Positions 30,343 through 42,472 of a stretch of DNA of 64,000 nucleotides are shown here, one piece after another (positions within the stretch are counted from its first letter, which is position 1; each line of letters starts with the position of its first letter). Below the pieces are notes generated by a model. It made no database searches. It was not told the origin of the DNA and saw nothing but the letters and a program-made list of their open reading frames with translations. Origin of the DNA: Panagrolaimus kolymaensis (Eukaryota; Nematoda; Chromadorea; Rhabditida; Panagrolaimidae); the NCBI GenBank assembly GCA_028622995.1, contig JAJQJQ010000033.1:1922001-1986000 (forward strand), given 5' to 3'. The position numbers were made by a program, and so were the translations under genes.

Positions 30343-33300
30343 ATGAGTTTAACAGATCGTCTTTTTATTATTCCTAAAAGGGATGAAGATTTATTTCATG
30401 ACACTGGAAATTTCTTCGTTGAAAAAGGTCCTATTGCTGAAGAAGATATCGAAGCTAACTTAAATGGTAAGCTTATCGCTCTTTATTTATAAAAATAATC
30501 TCTTTATCCTTTTTAGAATTTAATCAAAATCTTGCTCAATGGTGGGAAATTTTGGAATACTTTGGTCCATTTTTTCGTACCATTACTGATCCATCTTTAA
30601 CTTCAAAAGAAGTCATTTTCGAATCAACTACTTCACTTTACAAGGGTCTTTCAAAGATAACGGATGTTTTTGCTTCTACAATGCCGGATTTCATCGCTGA
30701 AGTTGATACAACTGACGAAAGGGTAATTCGCGATATCAACAGAATTAGAACATCATTGCCGCCTTATCTTTATCTTCTGTGTCGCATGGCAACTGTTCTT
30801 GAATCTGAAGCTCTTAAAAAGTATGTTTATTTATCCTTTTTGCATTAATTCTATAGTATGTTTTTAGTCCTGCCATCGAAAAAAAGGATAAAAATACGAA
30901 AGGCACTTTTTATGACGATGTTGCTAAACTTCGCAAAAAAATTGTTACCTTGCTTCAAACTTTACTTACTCGAAAAGAAAATGACCAATCTGCAATTTTA
31001 CTTCTTTTCCAACCTGACAGGCCATCAGAAGGCATTCCGAGGTAAATTTTTTTTTATTATAAATAAAGTGATACACGTAATTTTTTTATAGAGTTGTGGT
31101 TCATTACATTATAAAGCTCTTGAGTCTTCCTGAGAATTCTCTATCCAGAAGTGAAATTCGACAACTTTATCCATCAATTTTTCTGATTTTGGGTTTCATG
31201 GGAATTGAATGGAACTTTATGAAGCGTAAGTAGCTTTACACTCACTTTACTTTTTTATTCACTCCTTTATTTTCAGCAATCGTAATTGTTTTGCTTGAGA
31301 AAATTCATAAATGGGAATACTTCAAAAAAGTTACAACCTTCATTTTCTTGCAACCAATTATGGATTTGGGTGAACGTTATCGTGATCACTTTTTACATGC
31401 CATATTAGAAAATTTTACTGCTCTTGATTGGTCTGATTCTGCTTCAAATGATAAAGTTCGTCCATTCTCATTGTTTATCAGTACTTTGGCTGAAAAATAT
31501 CCTGATTTTGTTGTTAAACATTTTCAAAGCTTTTGGAAATTTCTTCATTCTGAGGTAATCACGATTTAATTTATTTTTCTCATCTTTTATTTTTGTTTTT
31601 AGCAACATTTAATTAGATGCGCCATCTTATCTGCAATGGAAGCTGTTATCGTTTATAACCTTCGTCTAGATGCACAAGAAAAAAATGCTGATTTTATTTC
31701 AAGAATTTTTCTAGAAATCCGATTTTTCTTTTGTGATCATTCAAGCTTTGTAAGAAATCGTGCAGCCACAGTTATTTCCCACATCGTTTGTGAAAGCTTT
31801 CTTGAAGATGATAAAGAAATTGTTGGTGAAAGAAAAAAGCGTCGCTTCTCAACTAATTTTTATGCTTACAACTTCGTCGAAAATTATGCTATGCTCATCG
31901 CTGATTCTTTAGTGTCTGTTCGAAGAAATGCAATAACTGGAGTGACAGAAATCCTTCACAGAAATCCTTTTGGACCCGATTTGGATTTTAGCAAGCTTAT
32001 CGCTAAATATCAAGAAGTCGCTGCTGCAAGAGAAAATATTGCCGATTTTGAAGAAAATGGTTCGATTTATTTAAATTTTGCTTCCTTTTTTTAATAATAA
32101 CTATTTTACAGATGATGAAATTCTTTCTCAACTTAATAATCGCTATGCTGATATTAAAAAAGTTGTTGTAGAAAGTGTCGATGAATATTTCAAAGTTGAT
32201 AACTTTCCAGAAATCATTGGCGCGCCAACTTTAGAAGAAGAACAATCTACTTATTTCGCTGCTCTTTCAAATGAATACGATAAAGCCGATCAAAAGAGAT
32301 CAACAATCTTCAAAGCTCTAAATTATTGTTTTGAAAATGCTCTGTTCAAACCAGATCGCGAATTAATCGATGAAATTTCTACTTTTATTGCTCAAAGATT
32401 TCATATGCGAAATTTCTTTAACATGGAAGTTGATGATCGGGCTGAATGTATTGCTGAAGAAAAACAGCTTCAAAAGAATCGGCGCAAAGAAGAATTAAAG
32501 AAGCAAGAACATGATTATTTAGCTGCTGCTCAATTCGCTTTACAAATGGAAGAATGCATGAAAAATGCAATTATTGCATTGAAACATAGTCAACTTGCTG
32601 AAGTTAACGATATCGTCAAGTTTTTATCCGTTTGTAGAAAGTTTAGACTACGTGAATCTGAATCGGCTGTTATGCAAATTTGCTCATTGATCTACAGAAA
32701 TGATCCAGAAATCCGAACATTTGTTGTTAAAGCTGGAAAAGAAATTTTCTTCAGCTCGAACAGGTATTTTTTCTTCTTTTATAAACTTTTTTTTAAAGAA
32801 AATTATTTTTAAGCGATGAACATATCTCTGATAAATCTACAGTTCAAAATTTGATGCAAGTAATGATGAATGCAAAATTAGAAGATCGCTGCGTTCTTAC
32901 TGACACTTTAGTCTTTATTTTTCAAGCTGAACCTTTGCCACTTGGATCCTTGAATTTTCTTTGGAATACTGCTATAGGCGATGGTGAAGATGATAACTTT
33001 GAATTAAGCATCATTTCATTACAAATTCTACAATCATATGTTAGGTTTGTTGCTTGTTGTTTTTTAAATCCCTTTACGTTTTTTTCTTCCAGAGCTATTC
33101 CTACTGAAGGGCAAAAACGCTTCCATCATTTGGCAGAAATGTTGAAACGAAAGAGTGATGGTTTTCAACTTGAAGTATTACAACTTGCTCCATGCTGTGG
33201 TACCGTAATTGATACTGGAAATTCGAACTTGAAAGAATTGGTTCTTCCTCATTTTCGTATTCCATCAACTGATGCCTTCTTTCAAATTGCAATTAAACAA

Positions 33301-35491
33301 CTAGCTGACCGTATGTTTTTTATTTTACACTAAAAAATGAAACGTTAATTTTTTTAGAATTTTCGCTTTCTGAATCAAAAAGATGGTATCAAAGAGCTAA
33401 ATTAACATTTCATGCAATTTATGCTTTATGTGAAACTCCTGATCAAACTTGTAACGATCTCATTGGTTCTGTACTTTGTCGAGTGAAAGAAGTTAACAGT
33501 GAATTTCGTACTTTTCGATATCTCTACAAAAAATGTTCTGAAGTTCTTTCTTCAATGCAAAAGAAGCTACGCTCAAACAAGATGGAAATTGTACCAACCT
33601 TTTCAAAAACTGAGGACTTTGAATTGAATTTTATGCAAGTTGAACATGATCTTGGTGATTTGGATTTGAATGCAACACAAGACAATATTTTTGAAACAGA
33701 TGAACTTGACGAAGCTGAAGAAAATATCGTTTCAATTGATCCTCGCAAACCCTCTTGTTATCGTGGATTCAGAAAGTTTATGAATATTAAAAAGAAACGA
33801 AATTCTCATTGTGTTTCCTCTACTGAAGCAAATACACTCAAATGGCTTAGAAACACCGAAATAGCTGAAAAATTTAAACGCTTATTGAATCTTCCTAACG
33901 ACATTCATGTTAAGCATATTCGAAGTGTTTATCATCAAAATGTTGAACTATTTTTGAAAACTCGTGAACTTCATCGACAATGGCATATTTTGCTCAAACG
34001 GTTATTCTTCCTTACTCAACAATACATCGTTAGAACTATTGATTTTATACATGATTCAATGACCAGTGGACTTGAAAATTTAAATAAAACAGTAAGCTTT
34101 TAGGTATTTTATAAAATTCATCATGCACTAATAAATTTTAGCTTACCGAACTTCGAAAGCTTCCTCGCGGTCAAACAAAGATGATGAATTTACCTGTATG
34201 GAATGGTGAAACTTTGACGGCATTTGAACGTGATAATTTGACCGATGCTTCTATTTTCAAAACTACCAAAGGACGAATGGCTGATGCAACTGAACAAAGT
34301 GTTGATGCCGTGGTCTCAGCTCATATTGATTCTGCTATTGGATGGGACTTTTTAAAGCCTGGTTCATTATTAATGAGAGTTTGGCCTGTACTTATGCAAA
34401 CACTTCGTTTTCGATCTCGTTCACTTATCAGCCCTTCACTTGCCGATTCTGCTGTTTACTGTTTGATCAAATATATGCTCGCTTCACCAAATCTTTGTAG
34501 ACGAAATCTTTGCTTTATTTATTATTATCTTCGTAGCGCAAAGCCTGACACTCGATCAAATATAATTATAATGCTAGCTGATATTGCAATTCGTCATCCA
34601 TCCACTTTTTCAACTCGATTAGATCATTATTTGTTTTTGTATGTTTTCATTTCGTTTTCGATATTTCATGAGCTCATGTTTATATTTTTAGCATTTATGA
34701 TAGCAATCCAAATGTACGATATACAAGTTTATTGATGATCCATTATTTATGCACTGTCAAAGCTATTCAATTAAGCGATTACAATCGTGCTCAGCTTGCA
34801 ATGCTTTTAATAGATTCAAATCAATTCATCTCTGATATGGCAAAACATTTCTTCCATGAATCTATCAAAAATCATCATGTTACTATTAGTGGAATTATCA
34901 ATGATGTTCTTAATCGTTTATACAAGCTTGAAACAAAAGATTTTGATTTTGTTCCAATCGTCACATTTTTCTTTTCTTTCGTTGAAACTGTAAAAGATTC
35001 TGAAGCCACTATGAATATTCTTTGCAATTTACTCGCTATGGCTGCTAAAGAGTAAGCTTCTTTTTTTCTCGTTGGTTATTATTTATATTTTTATTTTAGA
35101 GAAAATTCAAATGAACATGCTCGTGTATTTGCTAATCTCGTGGTTGGTTCAATGAAGTTGGTTCCTAAAGTTTCAATCAAAACAGTTCAAAAGATTTCAA
35201 ATACCCTTGATAAGTTTAAGATCTTTTTGCGGAAGAAATCATTCCAAAAATCTCTTGGTCTTGTTATCAAACATTTTAAACGAGGCCATGTTAAACCTGA
35301 TATTAAAGTATGGTTTTTAAAATTTTCGGTAATTATAAATAATTATTTAATTTTAGAACGAAATTGAAGCATTTGAAAAACGTCTTGAAGGAACTCGCAA
35401 GGAAGTTGTTATTTCTGCAAAATATGAACGTTCGGCTGCCATGAGAGCTGAAATTTTAGAACCGCCAGAAGAAGCCATGCAGATTGATTGA
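30343..35491 (+). CDS. dpy-28: Condensin complex subunit 1 (CAP-D2)
   Basis: A long HEAT-repeat protein of about 1,400 residues in some 17 exons, from MSLTDRLFIIPKRDEDLF to EPPEEAMQID. The diagnostic Cnd1 C-terminal HEAT domain is clear: DTRSNIIIMLADIAIRHPS, then SNPNVRYTSLLMIHYLC, then LIDSNQFISDMAKHFFHE, then NILCNLLAMAAKE and a Lys-rich KIFLRKKSFQKSLG tail. The earlier part has the N-terminal Cnd1_N-type helices and acidic insertions (FETDELDEAEENI). CAP-D2 binds condensin I SMC2/SMC4 kleisin; in C. elegans the orthologue DPY-28 also serves the dosage compensation condensin. TTTTATAG directly abuts the ATG, 140 bp after the taspase stop, a textbook downstream-operon trans-splice site. Individual exon limits between 31,000 and 33,000 are approximate. 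Confidence 0.92.
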
Positions 35492-35639
35492 TCTCATTAA
35501 TCACTTTTTTTTCACTTGACTTTTACGTGTATACTTTTTTTCTGATGTCTCATTTTCACTTTTATTTATGTGTCTCTGTGTCTTTTCTGTTGTTTTTAAA
35601 TTTGTGTTTACTTCCTGTGTATAAAATAAAATGTTATAA

Positions 35640-36029
35640 ATCAAATATATGTTTGTAAAACAAAATTGAGCAATAAAAATGGAATGGCAATTAATGGATG
35701 AAATTTGATTGCTATCACACCGGATACATTAAAATGATAAGATTGAAATTCGACCAACACTGGATCATTTGGTACAAAATATCTAAACTTCTCTGATACA
35801 TTCCTTCCTCTTGGATATAACAATATAAAAAACTCACCTAAAATGTGCCAATTCGTCGAAACGAATATCTTGCAAAAAGTTGAAAGTGTACTCTGTAAAA
35901 ATGACGATATCATCATAAACAAACACACTGATTTAAAACTACCTGTAAAAGGTTCTCCTGAAGAAACATTGTTACACGATATGCGATTGGTGCAAACACA
36001 TGCATTAAGTTGAGGAGTAACCTGTAATA
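35640..36029 (-). CDS. Possible small secreted/GPI-type protein, 5' end not found
   Basis: Minus-strand exon-like blocks join in frame: about 36021-35942 (VTPQLNACVCTNRISCNNVS), about 35892-35838 (EYTFNFLQDIRFDELAHF), then a final block ending with a hydrophobic tail (VIAIKFHPLIAIPFLLLNF) and stop near 35640. The Cys-rich start and hydrophobic end suggest a secreted or GPI-anchored protein. Keeping the last block in frame requires a 28-nt intron (35837-35810). A 47-nt intron gives a different, shorter ending. No signal peptide exon was found upstream and no family is recognised. It lies between CAP-D2 and RecQ on the opposite strand. Confidence 0.3.
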
Positions 36030-36435
36030 AAAAAATATAGTTTTAATACTAAAATTCGTTCATCAAACATATTTACTGTAAATTTTTTGTGGATTTTTAA
36101 ATCAAATCTTATGAAAGCTTTCGATAAAGTGATCTTTACTTCTCTCTAGGATTAAAAGATTTATGTTTAACAATAAATTTAACGATAAAAAAATATTTAA
36201 GATTTACCTCAAAATTCACCAATTTTTTTACCTCAAAAACCTATTTTAACGTTACATTTGGCGTTCTGACATTAGAAATAAACGAGCGCAAAAAAAAGAA
36301 TTTAAAAAAATCTCATTCTAATTTATAGATAAATTTATTTGTTAATAAATATTATTTGATATTAAATTTTTATTTACTAATAAACCTTTTTATTCAATAT
36401 TAAAAATTCAAATTGTGTTATTTTTTTAGTGATCG
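36030..36435. other. Intergenic upstream of RecQ helicase
   Basis: About 400 bp of A+T-rich DNA. It probably contains the RecQ promoter and any missing 5' exon of the minus-strand small gene. A TTTTTTTAG acceptor sits 6 bases before the RecQ ATG. Confidence 0.35.
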
Positions 36436-39400
36436 ATGTCAGACGCTTTAAATCCTGAAATTAAACCTCGTGTGCAATTTGGTAAATTTCGTTTTGTTGA
36501 AATCAATCCAAATCCAAAGATTCCAATCTTTCGATGTTGTACTAATCATACGGGTGACGCTGATTATACCATTCCTTATCAATGCCAAACGGTAAGTAAT
36601 TTTTATATATATGTATTTGTTGCAAATTTCAAAGTTGGTTTTTAGGAGAAAGAAGGCACTGTTACAAACGAAAATCAATATCAGCATCATGGTGCATCAG
36701 CTTCAAACAATGCTTATCAACCTCGTCCACCCATGGTTAACGGTAACTTCCAATCATCGACTCCAGCCAATGCTTATCGTCATAGTCCTGTCAATGGTAA
36801 CTTTCAACCTGCAAACAATGCCTATCAACCTCGTCCATCCATGGTTAATGATAACTTCCAATCATCAACTCCAACCAATGCTTATCGTCATAGTCATGTG
36901 AATGGTAACTTTCAAACTCCAAGCAATGCATATCAACCTCGTCCACCCATGGCTAATGGTAACTTTCAACCTGCAAACAATGCCTCTCAACCTCGTCCAC
37001 CCATGGTTAATGATAACTTCCAATCATCAACTCCAAACAATGCGTATCAACCTCATCCTAACAATGCTACCGGACTTAGTAACAATCTAAATGTCAGTGT
37101 TAATGATAGCTCTAAGCGGGTATTACCTGTGCCTCCAGTATGCATTTTTATCTACGAATTTTTCCCATTCTATTACTTTTTAATTTTAGCAAAACTTTCA
37201 TGATTCATTTGATGATGAAGTTGACATGGTTTATGACTCGCTGGGCGAAGAAATGGACACTGAAGATATTCCTCCATCCGAACAAGTAAACCTTTTATTA
37301 AACTAATTTATGGTCTAATTCTTTTATTTTTTTAGCAAAGTGGCGGTATTGGTGGTTTTCCTGAAGAAGATGTATCGCTACAACCTATTTATCAAGAAGA
37401 AGTTCGTTTGAGTCAACAAAGCGAATCAAGTGATATTCAAATTCTTGATTTTTGTCTACCTTCGTCATCCTCTCCTGATTGTGTTGCATTAGATGATAAT
37501 CTACCTTCATCATCTTCTCCTGTTGCATTGAATGATAGCTTTGATGATGATGACGAGGGCTGGCTTCAAGCTGTTAGTAAATCAAATACATTAGATGAAA
37601 CTGCAGTTGCTCTAACTTATTATACTGGAATGGGACAAAGACATGGTTCGTTTACCTTTCTTGATGTTCAAAAATAAAATTTTAATACTTTGGAATTTTA
37701 GATATGCATGGAAAGTTTAAGACTTATCTCAAAGATGATGGAGATGATTTTATGGATAGCGGTGAGTTTAACATTTCAAAAAAAATGAAAACTTATCTTG
37801 TTTTTTTTACAGAAAAGGTTCTGGGAGTTGAAAGGAATACAGAATTGTTTGCAAAATTGAAAAACGTCTTTGGTCACAATGATTTTCGGCTCCGTCAAAA
37901 AGCTGCTATTGTAGCTATCTTAATGAATCTTGATTGCTTTATCCTTATGCCTACAGGTGCTGGAAAAAGTTTATGTTATCAACTTCCTGCGATTCTTAGC
38001 AAAGGTGTTACTATTGTTATTTCCCCATTGATTTCTCTTATCGCCGATCAAGTAACCAAGCTTAAAAGCTTAAATGTGAGTAAACTACTACATTGCCTTT
38101 ATTTTTATTATCTTTTTTTAGATTGAAGTCCGTTCTTTAAAGTCATCAGCTTCTGGAGCTAATGAATCTGCTAAAATTTACCAAGAACTCGAACAACCTG
38201 ATGTTTCAATTAAACTTCTTTATGTTACTCCTGAAATGGTAAAAATTTTGTTAATATTTATCTTTCACTAAATGTCATTTTTAGATTGGCAAATCACCTC
38301 GTTTTATGTCCAGTATGCAATCACTTCATCAACGTGGCTTACTTGCAAGACTGGTTGTGGATGAAGCTCACTGTATTTCCCAATGGGGACATGATTTCCG
38401 CCCTGATTATACACGTCTAAATGTTTTTATCGAAAATTTCAAAGAACCACATGTTCCAATTCTCGCTCTTACTGCTTCTGCCACTCCAAAAATTGTCACT
38501 GATATTCGAGCTCATTTGGCTGTTTCTAATTCAAAGCTTTTTATGAGCAGTTTTGTTCGTGATAATCTCAAATATGATGTTGTACACAAAGACCGTCTTC
38601 CAATCAAAAAACTCATTCCTCAACTAAGAGATATGTATGGAAATTCATCTGGAATCGTTTATTGTCTATCTCAGAAGGACACTGAATCATTAGCGGGAGT
38701 ATTTCAAAGAGAAGGCTTTTCTGCTGCTGCTTATCATGGTGGACTATCAGATTCAAAAAGAACAACTGTACAAAATGATTGGATGTCTGGAAAGGTTTCA
38801 GTCATTTGTGCCACAATTGGTAAGTTCTTATTATTATTTTCCCGCTCTCTCTAAAGTATTCAACCCTCATAGCGCATAACTTTTTCTCATATTTATTTTA
38901 TTTCGTTTTAGCATTTGGAATGGGTATTGACAAACCAAACGTCCGCTTCATCGTTCATCATTCTCTTCCAAAATCCATTGAAGGCTACTATCAAGAAACA
39001 GGTCGCGCAGGTCGTGATGGTTTACCATCTCTTTGTGTTCTTCTTTACAGCTATCAAGATCATATTCGACTACGAAAACTTCAAGAAGGTGAGAATAATG
39101 CAAATACAGAAATTGGACGTCAACACAAAGATTCCCTTTATGAAATGGTAAATTATTGTGAAAATGTTTTAACTTGTCAAAGGAAAATCTTGGTTGAACA
39201 TTTTGGTGAAATTTATGATGCAGCTGCATGTCAATCAAGTCAAACTCCCTGCTCTATTTGTGAAAATATCTCTGGTATTAGCAAAAATTATCAACTGTAT
39301 GACATTACCGAAGACTGCCGCGTTCTTATCAAGGGAATTCGATCTGTTAATAATGCTTCCATTTCTTATGTTGCTGAACTTTTTCGTGGTGTTTTATCCA

Positions 39401-40475
39401 AAAAGAGTCAAGAAAGAGCACATAAAAGTAATCACACGGCATTGCCTTTTTATGGACGTGGAAGCACATTGAATGAAGCTGACGCTGTTCGCATTTTGAG
39501 AAAATTGGTTATTGAAGGATATCTCGATGAACGTCTTCAAATGATTAATCAATGTGGAGCTTTTGGAAATATTGTTCCTGCACATAAAGGCATGCAACTT
39601 GCTAATCAACAAATCAATACTAAAGTTTACATTCATTTATCAACTCAAAAGAAGGCTTCACTTGCAAGAAACAGTAATATTCGCTTTTCAATGACAAAAG
39701 TTACTGAATCGGCAGCTCTTAAAGAAAAGTGAGTTTTTATAATATTGCTCATTTATTTCATTCCTTTATTTTAGATATCGTCTAAAACATCCAGACCTTT
39801 TCACTAAATGTAAAGCAGCTCTTTTACAATTTTTTCAAGGCATTGCTCGTGAAAATAATTATCCTTCTTACTCGGTAATTTTTTTATCCTCTCGTTTTCT
39901 TATTACTCCTTTATTTTTAGACAGTCATAAGCCTTGAAGGACTCGACCAGCTTTCTGCATTGATGCCTCGAACAAATTCCGAACTTCTGCAGATTGATTC
40001 AATGACACAAGATAAAGTTACCAACTACAGTGCGCAAATTATGGGAATTCTCAAACAATTTTGGACTGAATCTGATAAACGCGAACATGATCAAATTAAA
40101 CATCAAGTGGATCATCTCAAGAGTATAACAGCTTCCGGTTACAGTGCAACACCACCTCTCTCTTCAAATGGTTATAACTCTAGCATGAATTCATCGTCGT
40201 CTTATGGAAGAGCTTCTTATGGAACTTCTAATAATGGAGCTGGTTCAAAATTTAAATATGGAGCAAGAAAAGGTAATATTTTTTCAAGATGATAGTGGAT
40301 AATTGTAATGATTTTTCTTTCTTTTTTTTCAGCTTCTAATTATGCCAAGAAAAATGCTGGAAGTGGTAAAGTAACAAAGAAGACAGCTACAAAGGATACT
40401 ACAAAGGCAAAGAAAAATAATGGCTCTGCTGCTCCAAAAACTCGTAACCCGCATTTATTTCCCGATGGTATTTAG
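36436..40475 (+). CDS. him-6: BLM-type RecQ DNA helicase
   Basis: Multi-exon RecQ helicase of about 1,080-1,130 residues. The N-terminal region is disordered, with a tandem Asn/Gln/Pro repeat (see separate entry) and acidic Ser-rich patches ([23 protein letters not shown]). The helicase core has motif 0 [13 protein letters not shown], motif [17 protein letters not shown] box [19 protein letters not shown], motif [12 protein letters not shown], motif [12 protein letters not shown], motif [14 protein letters not shown] and motif [14 protein letters not shown]. The RQC zinc region has Cys at [21 protein letters not shown]. An HRDC domain follows ([21 protein letters not shown]) and then a Lys-rich tail ([16 protein letters not shown]). 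Domain order fits BLM/HIM-6, which dissolves recombination intermediates with topoisomerase III, rather than WRN (no exonuclease) or RECQ5. Confidence 0.94.
36706..37065 (+). repeat. Coding tandem repeat in RecQ N-terminus (108-bp units)
   Basis: Two full 108-bp units (36706-36813, 36814-36921), then a 54-bp half unit and a diverged partial unit. The protein repeat is [20 protein letters not shown] plus [16 protein letters not shown]. All lengths are multiples of three, so copy-number change preserves frame; the other forward frames are also free of stops for the same reason. Confidence 0.9.
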
Positions 40476-40516
40476 GTTTATTTCCATGTTATTATTTGTT
40501 TTGTAAATTTTTTGAA

Positions 40517-40841
40517 ATGTGTATAATGTTATTCGAGATTAAAATAAAATTTTTAAACAAACCTCACAAAGCTGTGTTTCTTCACCTCTTGCGCCTCTTT
40601 CTGGTTTTTTTGAAGATAGTCTTTGAGCAACAAGATTGTATTCACTTTGAGTTAAATTTAAACATCCACTTGTGTACAAATAATAATGGTGACTTTTATG
40701 TTGACGCATATAGCAAATATTACTGGAATGATGGGTAAATTATCTTTAAAAGTTTTATTTATTTTAATTATTCACCCATAACATAGTGGAGGAGTTGGAA
40801 GGCTGCATCCAAATATACTCAAATGTTGGCGATCATCGTAA
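40517..40841 (+). CDS. Candidate two-exon small protein, weakly transthyretin-like
   Basis: Exon ending 40734 (ATGATGG|gtaaat) and exon 40787-40841 (acatag|TGGAGG) join in frame across a normal-sized 52-nt intron and stop at 40839-40841. The sequence runs from a hydrophobic helix (VFLHLLRLFLVFLKIVF) to LCTNNNGDFYVDAYSKYYW and ends LHPNILKCWRSS. The NNNGDFYVDA...LHPNILKC pattern recalls the second half of nematode transthyretin-like (TTR) domains, but the first half is missing. It starts only 42 bp after the RecQ stop. It might be a fragment, a real small secreted protein, or chance. Confidence 0.28.
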
Positions 40842-40990
40842 TCCATACAAAATATGCAACTAAAATGGAGACTATTAATTTTTTTTGAAACCAAGAATGG
40901 AATGTTTATTTTATAAATAAATGTATTTGGTTTTTGTTGCTTGTTTTTTTGAGTGTTGTTTAAATCGTTTAATTTTTAAGAAAATTTTTC

Positions 40991-41098
40991 TTACCTCAAA
41001 TATCTCTCTTCTTGCCATTCGGTAAGTTCTTTTTGGCCAAAAATAAGCAAGAAAGCCGCCACGAAGAAGACTAATAATGTCAACGTCGCGACGGCCAT
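40991..41098 (-). CDS. Candidate 35-residue single-pass membrane microprotein
   Basis: ATG at 41098 opens a 35-codon frame: AVATLTLLVFFVAAFLLIFG (hydrophobic helix) then QKELTEWQEERYLR (amphipathic, charged) and stop TAA at 40991. The hydrophobic helix plus clean cytosolic-type tail is what real small integral membrane proteins look like. The other frame over this DNA lacks such order. AAAATAAA-like signals lie 70-90 bp downstream. A gtaaga donor at the stop also allows splicing to an unseen exon. No family recognised. Confidence 0.35.
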   Translation of the reverse strand: MAVATLTLLVFFVAAFLLIFGQKELTEWQEERYLR

Positions 41099-41169
41099 GA
41101 AATGCTTTTATTTGCTTGGCAAATTCTTTCTTAAAGTTGAGAAGTTGAAAACAACAAAAAAGCAAAAAA

Positions 41170-42472
41170 ACAAATTTTAATTATATCAATTAAAATAGAA
41201 TTTTTAAAAAGAAATACATTCAACTTTCATGAGCTTTCATTAAATGCAAACACATTCTCGAAGTAAGTCTCAGTCATTCATTCATTTATGCCATTCAATA
41301 ATGAAAGGAGAGAAAGATTTTATCTTTTTGAAAATATAAAAGACTAAAAATAATACAATTTAATCGAGGGTAGTAATAATTGTGGCACGGTGAATGAAGT
41401 AAATAAATGAAAGAATTTATGAAAGCAACAAAATGGTCAACAATAATAAAAACTAATATTTTTTTGTTTTGCTGTATCCTTTCTTCAGAAACTTTTGTTT
41501 TTATTTTTTTCAGAAGCTTTATTCCTTATTTTTAATGAGAATTTAATTATGTTTGATGAAATTGAGATTATCGCTAACCTAAATTTAAAAAAAGACATTA
41601 TTTCTTTAAAACTTTAATTCTTTAAAAATAAAACAAGTTTTGTAAAATTTAAAACAAATTTGGTATGGGTGTTTGCTACAGTTTACGAAGATAAAAAAAT
41701 GATTGTGTTATTTATTTTTAAGGTACATAAAGCATGAAAAAAATTATAACAAGTTTAAAGAAAGAAAAGAAGGATACCAACTTTGTGGTTAGAAGAAGAT
41801 GCTACTGAAGTTTTGGAGAAGAAAAAAAAACTGCATTTAAAATTATTCCAATGCCTCGGCTGCTGCATTCATAGAAGAATTCTTTCACCCTTTTTTTTCT
41901 CCTTTCATCAGTTTTCGCTTCTGAAGAACAATCAATGCTTCAACCGGAAATTTACTCTCTTATGCTTTTCACAATAAAAAAAAAAGAAGGACAAATAATT
42001 GTGTGAAGCATAAAAAAAGTAAAAGAAATTTAAAACCACATAGTTTTTCCATTCCTTTCCATTACTCTTCTTCATTTGGCTATAACAAATTAGAAGGTTT
42101 TTAATTAACAAAAAAATAATACTATTTATTTATCTTCCGTGCTGACGACGACAGCTTTCAAATTAATGCAATATTATTCTTAATAAGCTTTTTCCTTTTT
42201 CAGTGTTAAAAAATAAATTTAAGTTAATTTCTTGCGTGTTGTTTGTTTTTAAAGGAGTTCTTCGTAAAAAAGGGCAAATAAAAAAACGAATCTTTAAAAG
42301 ATGCTTAGTTATTGGAACGAAAATTTATGCGCGCGATTTTATTAATTCAAAAAAATTGTTATTGTTCCTTCCACAACAACAATACTCAGCTGAAATTCAC
42401 GATTGGCTGCTTATTTGTTATAAAAAAATTCCAGTAATATATAGAATCCCATATTTAATTGGCTGTTAAAAA
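41170..42472. other. Intergenic, no gene recognised
   Basis: About 1.3 kb of A+T-rich DNA. Open frames at 41783-41977 and 42203-42469 (+) are Lys/Phe/Leu-rich, lack splice partners and resemble no family. The stretch probably includes the promoter of the 42473 gene. Confidence 0.4.

Noticed and set aside
36611..37090. Two extra open frames over the RecQ repeat ([14 protein letters not shown])
   Set aside because: The repeat units are multiples of three without stops in any forward frame; only the NNAYQPRP frame continues into the helicase exons.
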